Assembly: GCA_040877875.1 (NCBI GenBank) | Contig: JBBDNC010000202.1 | Location: 1-51,509, forward strand | Direction of reading: 5' to 3' | DNA: 51,509 bases | DNA from: JBBDNC01 sp040877875 | Lineage (GTDB): Bacteria > Bacteroidota > Rhodothermia > Balneolales > Balneolaceae | Part shown: positions 1 through 8,700 of the stretch, one piece after another | Layout: every line of letters begins with the position of its first letter | Position numbering within the stretch: the stretch's first letter is position 1 | The notes under the pieces: generated by a model | Told to the model about the DNA's origin: nothing | The model's input: only the letters and a program-made list of their open reading frames with translations | The model's database searches: none | Position numbers and translations under genes: made by a program

Positions 1-56
1 TCAACCTCCCTCTGGCCTTGTCCTTGAACAAAATCCCTGGTTCTGCAAAGCCCTCC
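1..56 (+). repeat. end of a dispersed intergenic inverted-repeat element (copy 1, cut by window edge)
   Basis: Bases 8-55 align without gaps to the reverse complement of 5754-5801, with 38 of 48 bases identical by my count. The outer end carries the GGTTnTGCAAAGCC motif that also ends the complete copy at 5751-5931. Only one end is visible because the window starts inside the element. No gene overlaps it. Confidence 0.6.
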
Positions 57-489
57 CATTGTGTTTTTTACATCTTATTTTTCAAAGAGCATGAGATATT
101 AATAGATTTCATCCCGGCCTCCCGGTTGATTGACCCAACAGGGATCATCGTCATGGAAGGACGAGAAATAGAAGCAATATACTAAAAATTCAATCTGACA
201 CTGATTAACCTGGCATGTGAATCCTGTGTCCAACGCGATTCTCAAAGATAGATCCGAACCAACTACCTGTATTGAATAAAAAAAGACGGTAACTCGGGAA
301 CAAGAGTCTCCGGAGTGTCATGATCCCGGAAAATTATTTCCGGTTAACCTCCGGTTTAGGCTGTAGATTCGGAACCGTTTGACGACACAGGCCCAATATG
401 ACAAGTGTATTCAGAAAATGAATTCCTACGGATTTAATAATTTTAAAAAAAATCTGTAAGTCTGACGCCAATTCTTTATCATACATATA
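57..489. other. non-coding stretch upstream of recA
   Basis: I see no convincing reading frame, tRNA or terminator between the repeat end and the recA promoter. The sequence is AT-rich. It probably separates recA from a gene outside the window. Confidence 0.5.
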
Positions 490-518
490 TTGAACATATA
501 TCTGAAATTGGTTATTCT
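490..518 (+). promoter_or_regulatory. candidate recA promoter
   Basis: TTGAAC at 490-495 and TATTCT at 513-518 are separated by 17 bases, a sigma70-type arrangement. The -10 hexamer runs into the inverted repeat at 515-540. This predicts a leader of about 120 bases before the recA ATG at 647. Inferred from sequence only. Confidence 0.4.
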
Positions 519-540
519 GTCCGGCAGGAACCGAACAGAA
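515..540. promoter_or_regulatory. inverted repeat overlapping the recA -10 box, possible SOS operator
   Basis: Arms TTCTGTCCGG and CCGAACAGAA match at 9 of 10 positions around a 6-base spacer. The position over the predicted -10 and start site is where a repressor such as LexA would act. The spacing differs from the E. coli CTGT-N8-ACAG box (14 bases lie between CTGT and ACAG), so assignment to LexA is a guess. Confidence 0.35.
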
Positions 541-646
541 ACTTTAAACGGATTCCATCCGATCGGGGATGACAGAATGTGACACTTATATCCCGTATAC
601 TCAATTCAAATTCGACTCTAATTTTTTAATTCAACCGGATACCGAC

Positions 647-1741
647 ATGGCTTCTTCAAATTCAAACAACAACAGTGACCGACAAAAAGCGCTCGAAATG
701 GCTGTTGGGCAAATCGAAAAACAGCATGGAAAGGGCACGATTATGAAACTGGGGGACTCTCCCAATCAAAAAATAGATGTCATATCAACCGGTTCCATTA
801 TGGTGGATTATGCATTGGGAGTCAACGGGGTGCCGCGCGGAAGGGTCACTGAAATTTACGGGCCGGAAGCAAGCGGGAAAACCACCCTGGCGCTCCAGGT
901 GATCGCCCAAGCTCAGAAATCCGGGGGGTATGCGGCCTTTATTGATGCCGAACATGCCTTCGATCCCCGCTATGCCAAAGCACTCGGGATCAACACGGAT
1001 GAGCTGCTCGTTTCCCAGCCGGACAGTGGAGAACAGGCTCTGGAAATAACGGAAACACTGATCCGTTCAGGGGCCCTCGATGTCATCGTGGTTGATTCGG
1101 TTGCCGCCCTCGTGCCCCGGGCTGAACTGGAAGGGGAAATGGGAGATTCCCACGTCGGCCTTCAGGCACGGCTTATGTCGCAGGCCCTGAGAAAAATCAC
1201 CGGTATTGTCAGTAAAACGCGAACCTCATGTATCTTCATCAATCAGATTCGTGAAAAAATCGGGGTGATGTTTGGCAACCCCGAAACTACCTCCGGCGGA
1301 CGCGCCCTGAAATTTTATTCATCAGTGCGGCTCGATATCCGGCGAATCGGTGCGATTAAAAAAGGAGATGACGTAGTAGGGAACCGCACCAAAGTGAAAG
1401 TCGTCAAGAACAAAGTGGCACCGCCGTTTAAAGTTGTAGAATTTAACATCATGTACGGGAAAGGGATTTCCAGGGTCGCGGAACTTCTCGATCTTGCTGT
1501 GGAATATGATATCATTGAAAAGAGAGGAAGCTGGTATCGATACGATGGGGAACCGATTGGCCAGGGGACCGATGCCGCCATGCAATTCCTCGAAGAGGAT
1601 GAGAAACTGGCAGTCAAAATCGAAGAAAGCGTCCGGAAAAAACTTTTCCCGGAGGAGACGGAAACGGAATCTGATTCAAAAGACTCAAGTCAAGAAAACG
1701 GCAAGGAGAAAAAGGAAGAAGTCTCTGCTGATGAACAATAA
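647..1741 (+). CDS. recA: RecA recombinase
   Basis: RecA forms filaments on single-stranded DNA, drives strand exchange and triggers LexA cleavage in the SOS response. The 364-aa product has the Walker A motif GPEASGKT at residues 72-79, the conserved FINQIREKIGVMFGNPETT segment, and an acidic C-terminal tail. The frame stays open back to an ATG at 569, but the family's N-terminus (SDRQKALEMAVGQIEKQHG) starts just after the ATG at 647, so I place the start there. The stop overlaps recX by 11 bases, the usual recA-recX pairing. Identity is certain; the exact start is the only doubt. Confidence 0.97.
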   Translation: MASSNSNNNSDRQKALEMAVGQIEKQHGKGTIMKLGDSPNQKIDVISTGSIMVDYALGVNGVPRGRVTEIYGPEASGKTTLALQVIAQAQKSGGYAAFIDAEHAFDPRYAKALGINTDELLVSQPDSGEQALEITETLIRSGALDVIVVDSVAALVPRAELEGEMGDSHVGLQARLMSQALRKITGIVSKTRTSCIFINQIREKIGVMFGNPETTSGGRALKFYSSVRLDIRRIGAIKKGDDVVGNRTKVKVVKNKVAPPFKVVEFNIMYGKGISRVAELLDLAVEYDIIEKRGSWYRYDGEPIGQGTDAAMQFLEEDEKLAVKIEESVRKKLFPEETETESDSKDSSQENGKEKKEEVSADEQ

Positions 1742-2426
1742 AGGGGAAGTCCCGGACCCATTTGCGAAGTGCGAAGCCGAACTTCCGGCTTCCATCACAT
1801 CGATTCATCCTCAGAAAAAAAACAGTAACCGGTTCTCCCTTTTTCATGAGGAGCATTTCATGCTCGGGGTCTCCTCGCACACCCTTCTTAAATTCAAACT
1901 TGAAAAAGGGGTGAAACTCACCCGTTCCCTATTTTCAAAAATCGTATCCGAAGAACAATTCCTGGCCGTAAAAGACTATTTGTACCGGTTATTGGGGCGG
2001 CGCGATCATTCAAGAAATGAACTGAAGACCAAAGCCCTGCGCAAGGGATATCCCGGGGAACAGACAGAGCTTGTCCTGGAAGAACTGGAACTGAAAGGGC
2101 TGATCGATGACCTCTCCTTTGCACAAAAATATATAGCTGACAAGATCTCCCTTCAGCAATGGGGCCCGATGAAAATCAAAGTACATCTGCATAAAAAAGG
2201 AATTCCCGATTCGGTCATACAACAGGCTCTGTCAGAACAGACCCGGGGTTTGCAGCTACATCAGATTTGCGTAGATTTAGCCTTCAAACACAAACTTCGT
2301 TTTCTCAGGGAAAAAGATGAGACCAAAAGAAAACATAAAATCATGAAGTACCTTCAACGCAAAGGTTTTCAATATGATACGATAAACCGTGCGCTGCCGG
2401 AAATTTTCAACAGACTAAATGTTTAG
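1731..2426 (+). CDS. recX: RecX, regulator of RecA
   Basis: RecX is a helical-repeat protein that binds and restrains RecA filaments. The 231-aa product carries RecX three-helix repeats from about residue 75, seen as YRLLGRRDHSRNELKTKA and then LIDDLSFAQKYIADKI. The open frame extends upstream inside recA, but that part is an out-of-frame Lys/Arg-rich reading of the recA tail, so the ATG at 1731, which overlaps recA, is chosen. The N-terminal ~65 residues are longer than in a minimal RecX. The 3' end overlaps the next gene by 8 bases, implying translational coupling. Confidence 0.88.
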   Translation: MNNKGEVPDPFAKCEAELPASITSIHPQKKNSNRFSLFHEEHFMLGVSSHTLLKFKLEKGVKLTRSLFSKIVSEEQFLAVKDYLYRLLGRRDHSRNELKTKALRKGYPGEQTELVLEELELKGLIDDLSFAQKYIADKISLQQWGPMKIKVHLHKKGIPDSVIQQALSEQTRGLQLHQICVDLAFKHKLRFLREKDETKRKHKIMKYLQRKGFQYDTINRALPEIFNRLNV

Positions 2427-3537
2427 GAACATAACTCTCGACAAGATCGTACGATTTGTAATCGGTCTGGCGGCCGTTATACTTTTGGTATTGATTTTGC
2501 TAAACTACAGCAACCTGGTCGCATACGGAATCATTGCGATGTTGTTGAGCTATCTGCTTGATCCGGTAGTCAACCGTATGCAGTCTGCAGGAATGAATCG
2601 TACCCTTGCCATCACTCTGACACTCACTTCTGTTATCCTGATGATCGTATGGGTCTCCACCAGTATTATTCCGATCCTGGCCAATCAGATGGCGGGGCTT
2701 GCCCGGCAGTTAACCATGGAGAATGTCCGGTTTATCGCTGATCAGATTGAGCGCCAAATGATCGAAAATTTCGAGTTCCTCCCTGCAGGCTTTCTTCGTG
2801 ACAGGATCTCCCAGGCATCGGAAAATTTATTCGATGTCGGGAGGGTCCCTGACATTCTGGGGAATCTGATAGGCATATTCACGAATCTGTTTGCTGCCTT
2901 TCTGGTGATTCCGTTTGCCACGTTTTTCTTTCTTAAAGACGGAAGCAGGATTCGAAGAGACCTGCTTCAACTGGTTCCCAATAAATATTTCGAAACAACT
3001 CTCAGCCTCATTGATAAAATAGAAACGCGTCTCGGTTTCTATTTCCGAAGCGTGCTCCTGCAAAGTCTGCTGGTGGCACTCTTTTCCTGGCTGACTCTCT
3101 CCATCGCCGGGCTCTCGAATTCTGCCTCTGTCGGAATCACGATCGGAGTTGCCAATACGATCCCTTATTTCGGGCCGGTTATCGGATATATACTCTCTTT
3201 CATGGTATCTATCATTGAAACCGGGGATTTCACACTTGTTCTCCCCTGTGTTCTGGCCGTTCTGGTAGTTCAGATACTTGATAATGTTGTCTTCCAGCCG
3301 TTGATTTTTTCAAAATCCGCTGACATGCATCCGGTTGCCATACTTTTTATTATCTTGATCGGTGCGGAAACGGCAGGAATTCTGGGGATGCTTGTTGCCA
3401 TTCCGTTTGCCACCATTATCAAGATTACCGTGAACCAGATCAGTTGGAGTTTCAATAATTATTATATTTTCAGAAATGAATCGACAACCCAGTCCACTCC
3501 GAATCCGGTTATACCAAAACCGCCGGATGAACCCTGA
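2419..3537 (+). CDS. AI-2E family membrane permease
   Basis: This 372-aa inner-membrane protein belongs to the AI-2E (YdiK/TqsA/PerM) family, whose members export varied small solutes or autoinducer-2; the substrate here cannot be told. It shows paired N-terminal hydrophobic helices (FVIGLAAVILLVLILL), a soluble region around residues 95-150, then several C-terminal membrane helices with the family's GPVIGYI-type and DNVVFQPLIFSKS motifs. The ATG overlaps the recX stop by 8 bases. The C-terminus is a short Pro-rich tail. Confidence 0.85.
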   Translation: MFRNITLDKIVRFVIGLAAVILLVLILLNYSNLVAYGIIAMLLSYLLDPVVNRMQSAGMNRTLAITLTLTSVILMIVWVSTSIIPILANQMAGLARQLTMENVRFIADQIERQMIENFEFLPAGFLRDRISQASENLFDVGRVPDILGNLIGIFTNLFAAFLVIPFATFFFLKDGSRIRRDLLQLVPNKYFETTLSLIDKIETRLGFYFRSVLLQSLLVALFSWLTLSIAGLSNSASVGITIGVANTIPYFGPVIGYILSFMVSIIETGDFTLVLPCVLAVLVVQILDNVVFQPLIFSKSADMHPVAILFIILIGAETAGILGMLVAIPFATIIKITVNQISWSFNNYYIFRNESTTQSTPNPVIPKPPDEP

Positions 3538-3552
3538 AATATTCTTTATTGC

Positions 3553-4143
3553 GTGAATACAATTGTCGTTTTTGCATCAGGATCAGGCAGTAACTTTCAG
3601 GCGATTATCGATGCCATAGAAAATGAAACCCTCGATGCACAGATTGCCGGGCTGATATCCAGCAAAAAACAAATTCAGGCTATCCAAAGAGCTAAAAAAT
3701 CGGGGATTCCCGTTCGGGTTATCAACCCATCCGACTATCGGAATCCGGAAGAATTCGGAATTGCCTTACTTCGGCAATTGCACCTCTGGAATCCTTTCCT
3801 GATTGTACTCGCAGGATATACGGTCAAAGTCCCTGATCAGGTAATTTCAGAATACCGCAATCAAATCATCAATATCCATCCCTCTCTCCTGCCTAAATTC
3901 GGAGGACGGGGATACTTTGGCAAAAAAGTCCATAAAGCTGTCTTAGAGGCAGGGGAAAAAATATCCGGATGTTCGGTTCATTTCGTGGATGAAAATTATG
4001 ATGAGGGCCCGATTATCGCCCAGAGGCAGGTGCCGGTGCTCGAGGAGGACACTCCGGATTCACTTGCCGAACGCATCCTCGATGAAGAGCACAAACTCCT
4101 GCCGGAAGTGATCGCCAGACTTTTGTCTGAATCCGATAATTAA
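3553..4143 (+). CDS. purN: phosphoribosylglycinamide formyltransferase (PurN)
   Basis: PurN transfers a formyl group from 10-formyl-THF to GAR in purine synthesis. The 196-aa product starts with the family's N-terminal motif VVFASGSGSNFQAII and contains NIHPSLLPKFGG and GCSVHFVDENYDEGPIIAQ, which carry the catalytic Asn, His and Asp. The start is GTG at 3553; no ATG fits, and the SGSGSNF motif begins only eight residues in. It lies 15 bases after the permease and 29 before purH, so the two purine genes are probably co-transcribed. Confidence 0.95.
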   Translation: MNTIVVFASGSGSNFQAIIDAIENETLDAQIAGLISSKKQIQAIQRAKKSGIPVRVINPSDYRNPEEFGIALLRQLHLWNPFLIVLAGYTVKVPDQVISEYRNQIINIHPSLLPKFGGRGYFGKKVHKAVLEAGEKISGCSVHFVDENYDEGPIIAQRQVPVLEEDTPDSLAERILDEEHKLLPEVIARLLSESDN

Positions 4144-4172
4144 TGATAACAAGTAACCTGTAATCCTTAACC

Positions 4173-5747
4173 GTGACTCTCAAGCCTTTAGCAAACCTTC
4201 CGCAAAACCCTTTACCCATTAAACGAGCTCTGCTTTCCGTTTCGGACAAAACAGGCCTGATTCCCCTGGCCAAAGTACTGGCAGACAGGGGGGTTGAATT
4301 GATCTCTACCGGGGGGACAGCCCGTGTAATCCGCGAAGCCGGCTTAACGGTAAAAGATGTGTCGGAAGTAACCGGATTTCCGGAGTGCCTGGACGGCCGG
4401 GTTAAAACCCTGCATCCTCATATCCATGGAGGAATTCTGGCGCGAACCAGCCATGAGCCGGATAGCAAAGAACTACAATCCCTTCAAATCGACCCTATTC
4501 AACTGGTTGTCGTGAATCTCTACCCGTTTAAGCAAACCATTTCTGCTCCGGATTGTACCCCTTCGAAGGCTATGGAAAATATAGATATCGGCGGACCCAC
4601 AATGATCCGTGCGGCTGCCAAAAATTTTGCCCATGTTTGTATCCTGTCCCGTCCCGGTCAGTACGAGTCATTCCAGAGGGAATTCACCGAAGCGGACGCC
4701 ATCTCATTTGAGAGCAGGAAAAAAATGGCGGCTGAGGCCTTTCAGCACACAACTGATTATGACAGGGCTATCTGCGGATATTTTTCTGAAATGCTCGGGG
4801 AAGAATTGCCCGGGCAGTTCAATCTGAGTTTGAAAAAATCTTCCACTCCGCGATATGGTGAAAACCCGCATCAGGCGGCAGCCGTTTACGGAAACCAGGA
4901 GGAGTTTATCGATTGTTTTCATGGAAAGGAACTCAGTTATAATAATTTTCTTGACATGGATGCCGCCCTCAACCTGATGGCCGACTTTCAACAGGATGAT
5001 CCGGCCGTCGCCATCTTTAAGCATACCGTACCCTGTGGAGTTGCAGTGGATTCCACCCTCAAAAAAGCCTATGAGAAAGCCTTCTCCACCGACACAGTCT
5101 CACCGTTTGGAGGGATCATCATCTGTAACCGGCCAATGGACCGTGAAACGGCTGAAACCATCGATCAAATTTTTACCGAAATCATGCTGGCTCCCTCTTT
5201 TACAGACGACGCCCTGAAACTGCTTCAAAAGAAAAAGAATCGCCGGCTCGTCAGGATTCTGAATTATCCCGGTGAATCCGGTGGAAACCAGTTCCGATCC
5301 ATCTTCGGAGGGGCTTTGGTTCAACGGACAGACAAAGAGCCATTCGATCGCAATAAATATAAAACCGTGACCGAACGTCAGCCGTCCGAAGAGGAATGGA
5401 GAGACTTGATCTTCGCATGGAAGATCGTTAAACACGTTAAATCCAATGCAATTGTGTTTGCCAAAAACGGTCAGACACTTGGAATCGGAACCGGTCAGAC
5501 CAGCCGCATAGAAAGTTCCGAGATCGCCGTCAGAAGCGCCCAAAATCAGGGCCTGTCACTCAAAGGGTCTGTCGTAGCCTCCGATGCCTTTTTCCCTTTT
5601 GCTGACGGAGTACAGGCAGCGGCTAAAGCCGGGTCTAAAGCGGTGATTCAACCCGGAGGCAGTATACGGGATGAAGAAGTTATCCGGGCGGCAGACCAGC
5701 ATCAGATGGCCATGGTATTCACCGGAAGGAGACATTTTAAACATTAA
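4173..5747 (+). CDS. purH: bifunctional AICAR transformylase / IMP cyclohydrolase (PurH)
   Basis: PurH catalyses the last two steps to IMP. The 524-aa product has an N-terminal MGS-like cyclohydrolase domain (RALLSVSDKTGLI, STGGTARVIREAG, GRVKTLHPHIHGGIL) and a C-terminal transformylase domain (RYGENPHQAAAVYG, FKHTVPCGVA, SDAFFPFADGV, ending VIQPGGSIRDEEVI and MVFTGRRHFKH). Length is that of the family. The start is the GTG at 4173, about 15 residues before the conserved RALLSVSDKTG; no ATG is available. It closes the recA-purH gene run and is followed by a repeat element. Confidence 0.96.
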   Translation: MTLKPLANLPQNPLPIKRALLSVSDKTGLIPLAKVLADRGVELISTGGTARVIREAGLTVKDVSEVTGFPECLDGRVKTLHPHIHGGILARTSHEPDSKELQSLQIDPIQLVVVNLYPFKQTISAPDCTPSKAMENIDIGGPTMIRAAAKNFAHVCILSRPGQYESFQREFTEADAISFESRKKMAAEAFQHTTDYDRAICGYFSEMLGEELPGQFNLSLKKSSTPRYGENPHQAAAVYGNQEEFIDCFHGKELSYNNFLDMDAALNLMADFQQDDPAVAIFKHTVPCGVAVDSTLKKAYEKAFSTDTVSPFGGIIICNRPMDRETAETIDQIFTEIMLAPSFTDDALKLLQKKKNRRLVRILNYPGESGGNQFRSIFGGALVQRTDKEPFDRNKYKTVTERQPSEEEWRDLIFAWKIVKHVKSNAIVFAKNGQTLGIGTGQTSRIESSEIAVRSAQNQGLSLKGSVVASDAFFPFADGVQAAAKAGSKAVIQPGGSIRDEEVIRAADQHQMAMVFTGRRHFKH

Positions 5748-5750
5748 CTT

Positions 5751-5931
5751 CCAGAAGGCTTTGAAAAACCTGAATTTTTGTTCAAGATCAAGACCAGAGG
5801 GATTTTAAAACCGCAGCATATTAGTCATATGTGAGGATTTTAAAATCCCGCTCCTCCTTTATCCCACGGAGCGATAGCGGAGTGATAACGCAGATATTGG
5901 GCAAAAAGACGGTTTTGCAAAGCCTTCTTCC
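5751..5931. repeat. MITE-like intergenic element with inverted ends and internal palindromes (copy 2)
   Basis: The ends AGAAGGCTTTGAAAAACC (5753-5770) and GGTTTTGCAAAGCCTTCT (5911-5928) are inverted repeats matching at 17 of 18 bases. Inside are a perfect 14-bp palindrome GGATTTTAAAATCC (5835-5848), a near copy of it at 5799-5812, and a CGCTCC/GGAGCG hairpin (5849-5873). One end recurs in opposite orientation at 8-55. There is no coding capacity. It could be a miniature transposable element or a structured intergenic repeat; it may also end purH transcripts. Confidence 0.6.
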
Positions 5932-6223
5932 AGTCATTACGTGTTAACTGTGTGTCAACAGATCCCTGCAAAGATCAAATGATTGTTGAATGCATACTGG
6001 GTCTGCATGCCAACCTTCGTTCCTTCCTGTAACCATACTTTGCTGTGCCTGCAGGTACTGATACTTCCTGCTACAGTATATAGGCCGGATCCTTACCTAA
6101 CCTTCGGAAGCAACCTGAGCTGCCTTCCAGACTTTCCTGCAGAGCTCACGCCTTCACGTGACTTAAACTTTACAGTCAATATCGTTTCGTACTTCATCTA
6201 TTTATGTTTTCTGAACAACTCTA
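5932..6223. other. non-coding leader region before mreB
   Basis: No supported gene. An open frame at 5983-6234 starts with TTG and has an odd Cys/Pro-rich composition with no recognisable features. The stretch probably holds only upstream regulatory DNA of the mre operon. Confidence 0.5.
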
Positions 6224-6255
6224 TTCGCAAATAGAAGTACAAAATTGTATTTTCT
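6224..6255 (+). promoter_or_regulatory. candidate promoter of the mre operon (Bacteroidetes type)
   Basis: TTCG (6224-6227) and TATTTTCT (6248-6255) are 20 bases apart, close to the Bacteroidetes -33 TTTG / -7 TAnnTTTG layout. The same octamer TATTTTCT occurs in the -7 position before the VWA gene. The mreB ATG is about 35 bases downstream. Confidence 0.35.
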
Positions 6256-6291
6256 TTTTGTATAGTTCCACAACTGTTAATTTAATAACCT

Positions 6292-7368
6292 ATGTCGATG
6301 TCGGATACTGCGGTCAAGCATAAAACTGTCACAGAAAATTCTCGTTCACAAAACAACAAAGGGCTTTTTGACTTTTTATATACGGACATAGCCATCGATC
6401 TGGGAACGGCAAACACACTTATCTATTCAAGAAATAAAGGAATCATTCTCAACGAACCTTCGATTGTTGCTCTCAACAATCAGGGTGAGCCGGTTGCCAC
6501 AGGTCACGAAGCTCAACTGATGCATGAAAAAACCCACAAAAACATCCGAACGGTACGCCCCTTGAGAGACGGAGTTATAGCGGATTTTGAAGTTGCCGAA
6601 CAAATGATCCGCGGAATGATCAAAAAAGTCAAAATGAAGTGGTACTCCACCACGCGTCAAATGGTCGTTTGTGTCCCCAGTGGGATTACCGAGGTTGAAC
6701 GCAGGGCTGTTCGTGACAGTGCGGAGCACGCCGGTGCCAAGGAAGTCTACCTTGTAGACGAACCCATGGCTGCTGCAATCGGAATCGGGTTGAATGTCCA
6801 TGAACCGGTCGGCAATATGATTGTGGACATCGGGGGTGGAACCACTGAAATAGCTGTCATTGCCCTTTCAGGAATTGTCTATGCCCAATCCGTCCGCTTG
6901 GGAGGAGATGAGCTGAATGAAGATATCATTAACTACTTCCGCCGAAATCACAACCTGTTAATCGGTGAACGTACGGCGGAAAAAATAAAATGTGAAATCG
7001 GCTCTGCCGCACCGCTGGATGAAGAGCTGGAAATGATTACAAAGGGCCGCGATCTTGTAAACGGCGTACCCCGTACCCGGCAGGTAACTTCCAAAGATGT
7101 TCGTGAGGCTATTTCCGAATCCGTAAATACGATTGTCGAAGCCATTACAAAATCACTTGAGCAAACTCCTCCCGAACTCTCTGCGGACATACTGGATCGG
7201 GGGATTATGCTGACCGGTGGGGGCGCATTGTTGAAAAACCTGGACAAGTTGATTATTGAAACCACCGATCTTCCTGTTCATATAGCGGAAGATCCTCTGA
7301 CAGCCGTAGTCCGGGGGACCGGAGCCATTCTGGAAGATCTTGATTATTACAAGAGTGTAATCACTTAA
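6292..7368 (+). CDS. mreB: rod-shape actin homologue MreB
   Basis: MreB is the bacterial actin that polymerises under the inner membrane and guides lateral wall synthesis. The 358-aa product has the actin-fold nucleotide motifs DIAIDLGTANTLIY (about 32-45), NMIVDIGGGTTEIAVI (phosphate 2) and GIMLTGGGALLKNL near the end. About 23 residues precede the usual MreB start (GLFDFLYTDIAIDLG), a short polar extension. Two ATGs, at 6292 and 6298, are possible starts. It heads a run with mreC 19 bases downstream, in the canonical mreBCD-mrdA-rodA order. Confidence 0.96.
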   Translation: MSMSDTAVKHKTVTENSRSQNNKGLFDFLYTDIAIDLGTANTLIYSRNKGIILNEPSIVALNNQGEPVATGHEAQLMHEKTHKNIRTVRPLRDGVIADFEVAEQMIRGMIKKVKMKWYSTTRQMVVCVPSGITEVERRAVRDSAEHAGAKEVYLVDEPMAAAIGIGLNVHEPVGNMIVDIGGGTTEIAVIALSGIVYAQSVRLGGDELNEDIINYFRRNHNLLIGERTAEKIKCEIGSAAPLDEELEMITKGRDLVNGVPRTRQVTSKDVREAISESVNTIVEAITKSLEQTPPELSADILDRGIMLTGGGALLKNLDKLIIETTDLPVHIAEDPLTAVVRGTGAILEDLDYYKSVIT

Positions 7369-7387
7369 CATAACCTTGTACAAGTGA

Positions 7388-8227
7388 ATGCGATTCCGAT
7401 TACCACGCATTAGTGATGCAAAAGATTATATCTTAACCGCTTTGATTTTGGTTTTTGCGACTTCTCTCATGATCTCGCGACATGACGGAGGCTTGCAAAA
7501 TATACGAAAAGTATCCTATACCCTCCTCAGCTATCTGGAGCAACCCCTGTCTACCATCCGGGTCTATCGCCAGGCGCTGAATACCAATACATACTTGCAG
7601 AGACAAAATGTGCTGTTGCAGGATGAGCTCAGCCGGCTCAGATCCGCGGAAGAACAAAACCGTATTTTAAGGGATTTGCTTGAATTTCGTGAAAACTCAG
7701 AATACCCGCTTTTGCCCATTACCATTGTGGCCAAGGAATTGACAAGCATGAATAACTCTCTGACAATTAGTGCAGGTGGAAACGACGATCTCCATAATGG
7801 GATGCCGGTTATCAATTCAGACGGGTTAATCGGAAAAGTAATCGTGACTGCAGGAACTTATTCGCAGGTAATGCCTTTTACCAACTCCCTGTTTAAAGTC
7901 AGTGCAAGAATTCAGGGCACTCGCGCATACGGGATCGTTTCATGGGAAGGAAATCGTTATGATGAACTCGTTCTTCAGCATGTCCCTCAAACGATCGAGG
8001 TTGAAAAGGGGCAAATCGTTGAAACATCCGGATACAGCAATCAATATCCTTCCGGAATTCCCATTGGCGAGGTAACACGCATTGAACCTGAAGAGGGTGT
8101 TGAAACTCAATTGATCTATCTGCGCCCATTTGTAAATCTACATACCATTGCCGAAGGTTTTGTATTAAAATTTGAACCTGATTCCACTGTCAATGAATTG
8201 CTTGAGCAACAACAGGAGCTCTTTTGA
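7388..8227 (+). CDS. mreC: rod shape-determining protein MreC
   Basis: MreC is a periplasmic scaffold anchored in the inner membrane that activates PBP2-RodA. The 279-aa product has a membrane anchor (YILTALILVFATSLMIS), a coiled coil (about 55-95, Leu/Gln/Glu-rich, ending RILRDLLEFRE) and the two-beta-barrel MreC domain with GLIGKVI and TSGYSNQYPSGIPIGEV motifs. The stop TGA overlaps the TTG start of mreD. Confidence 0.93.
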   Translation: MRFRLPRISDAKDYILTALILVFATSLMISRHDGGLQNIRKVSYTLLSYLEQPLSTIRVYRQALNTNTYLQRQNVLLQDELSRLRSAEEQNRILRDLLEFRENSEYPLLPITIVAKELTSMNNSLTISAGGNDDLHNGMPVINSDGLIGKVIVTAGTYSQVMPFTNSLFKVSARIQGTRAYGIVSWEGNRYDELVLQHVPQTIEVEKGQIVETSGYSNQYPSGIPIGEVTRIEPEEGVETQLIYLRPFVNLHTIAEGFVLKFEPDSTVNELLEQQQELF

Positions 8228-8697
8228 TCCGATCGGATAGTATTAAATATATCTTTATCGGTCTGATCATGCTTGCGGCACAGGTGATTCTCGTACGGCA
8301 CCTGCAGATCTATAATGCTGAAGCAGATCTGATTCTGATTTTTCTGTTATGGCTATGTCCCCGGAAGTCGCGTACGGAAGCTATTCTCTTTGCCGCTGCC
8401 TTCGGGCTGATACAGGATGCGGTGACGGACTTGTGGGGGCTTCATATGTTTTCCAAAACCCTCCTGATTTTCTTTTTTCACAATTATCTGAGTAAGCTTT
8501 CCGAAAACCGGTTAATTTTATGGCAGATTTTTTTAATTCTTCTTCTTGCGGCTTTTCTCCATAACTTGATATTTTTACTTTTAAGTAATTTTATAGATCT
8601 ATATTCAACAGGGATTGTCGTCGGGTCCACGTTGATCGGCAGCAGCCTTTACACTGCTGTAGTCGGCAGTTTTCTCCATCTGGTTCGAAACGAATAA
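8224..8697 (+). CDS. mreD: rod shape-determining membrane protein MreD
   Basis: A 157-aa protein made almost entirely of hydrophobic helices (four to five segments), sitting between mreC and mrdA as in the canonical operon. MreD sequences diverge widely, so the call rests on topology (IFIGLIMLAAQVILV, then the GLIQDAVTDLWGLHMFSKTL motif typical of the family) and position. The start is TTG at 8224, overlapping the mreC stop by four bases; this suggests coupled translation. Confidence 0.88.
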   Translation: MIRSDSIKYIFIGLIMLAAQVILVRHLQIYNAEADLILIFLLWLCPRKSRTEAILFAAAFGLIQDAVTDLWGLHMFSKTLLIFFFHNYLSKLSENRLILWQIFLILLLAAFLHNLIFLLLSNFIDLYSTGIVVGSTLIGSSLYTAVVGSFLHLVRNE

Positions 8698-8700
8698 CTG

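Noticed and set aside
515..540. E. coli-type LexA box before recA
   Set aside because: CTGT and ACAG are present but 14 bases apart rather than 8, so I report only an inverted repeat of unknown binder.
1494..1730. N-terminal extension of recX within recA
   Set aside because: The extra residues are an out-of-frame Lys/Arg-rich reading of the recA tail; the ATG at 1731 gives a normal overlap.
5983..6234. 83-codon open frame upstream of mreB
   Set aside because: Begins with TTG, is Cys- and Pro-rich without motifs, and sits in the leader of the mre operon; looks like chance.
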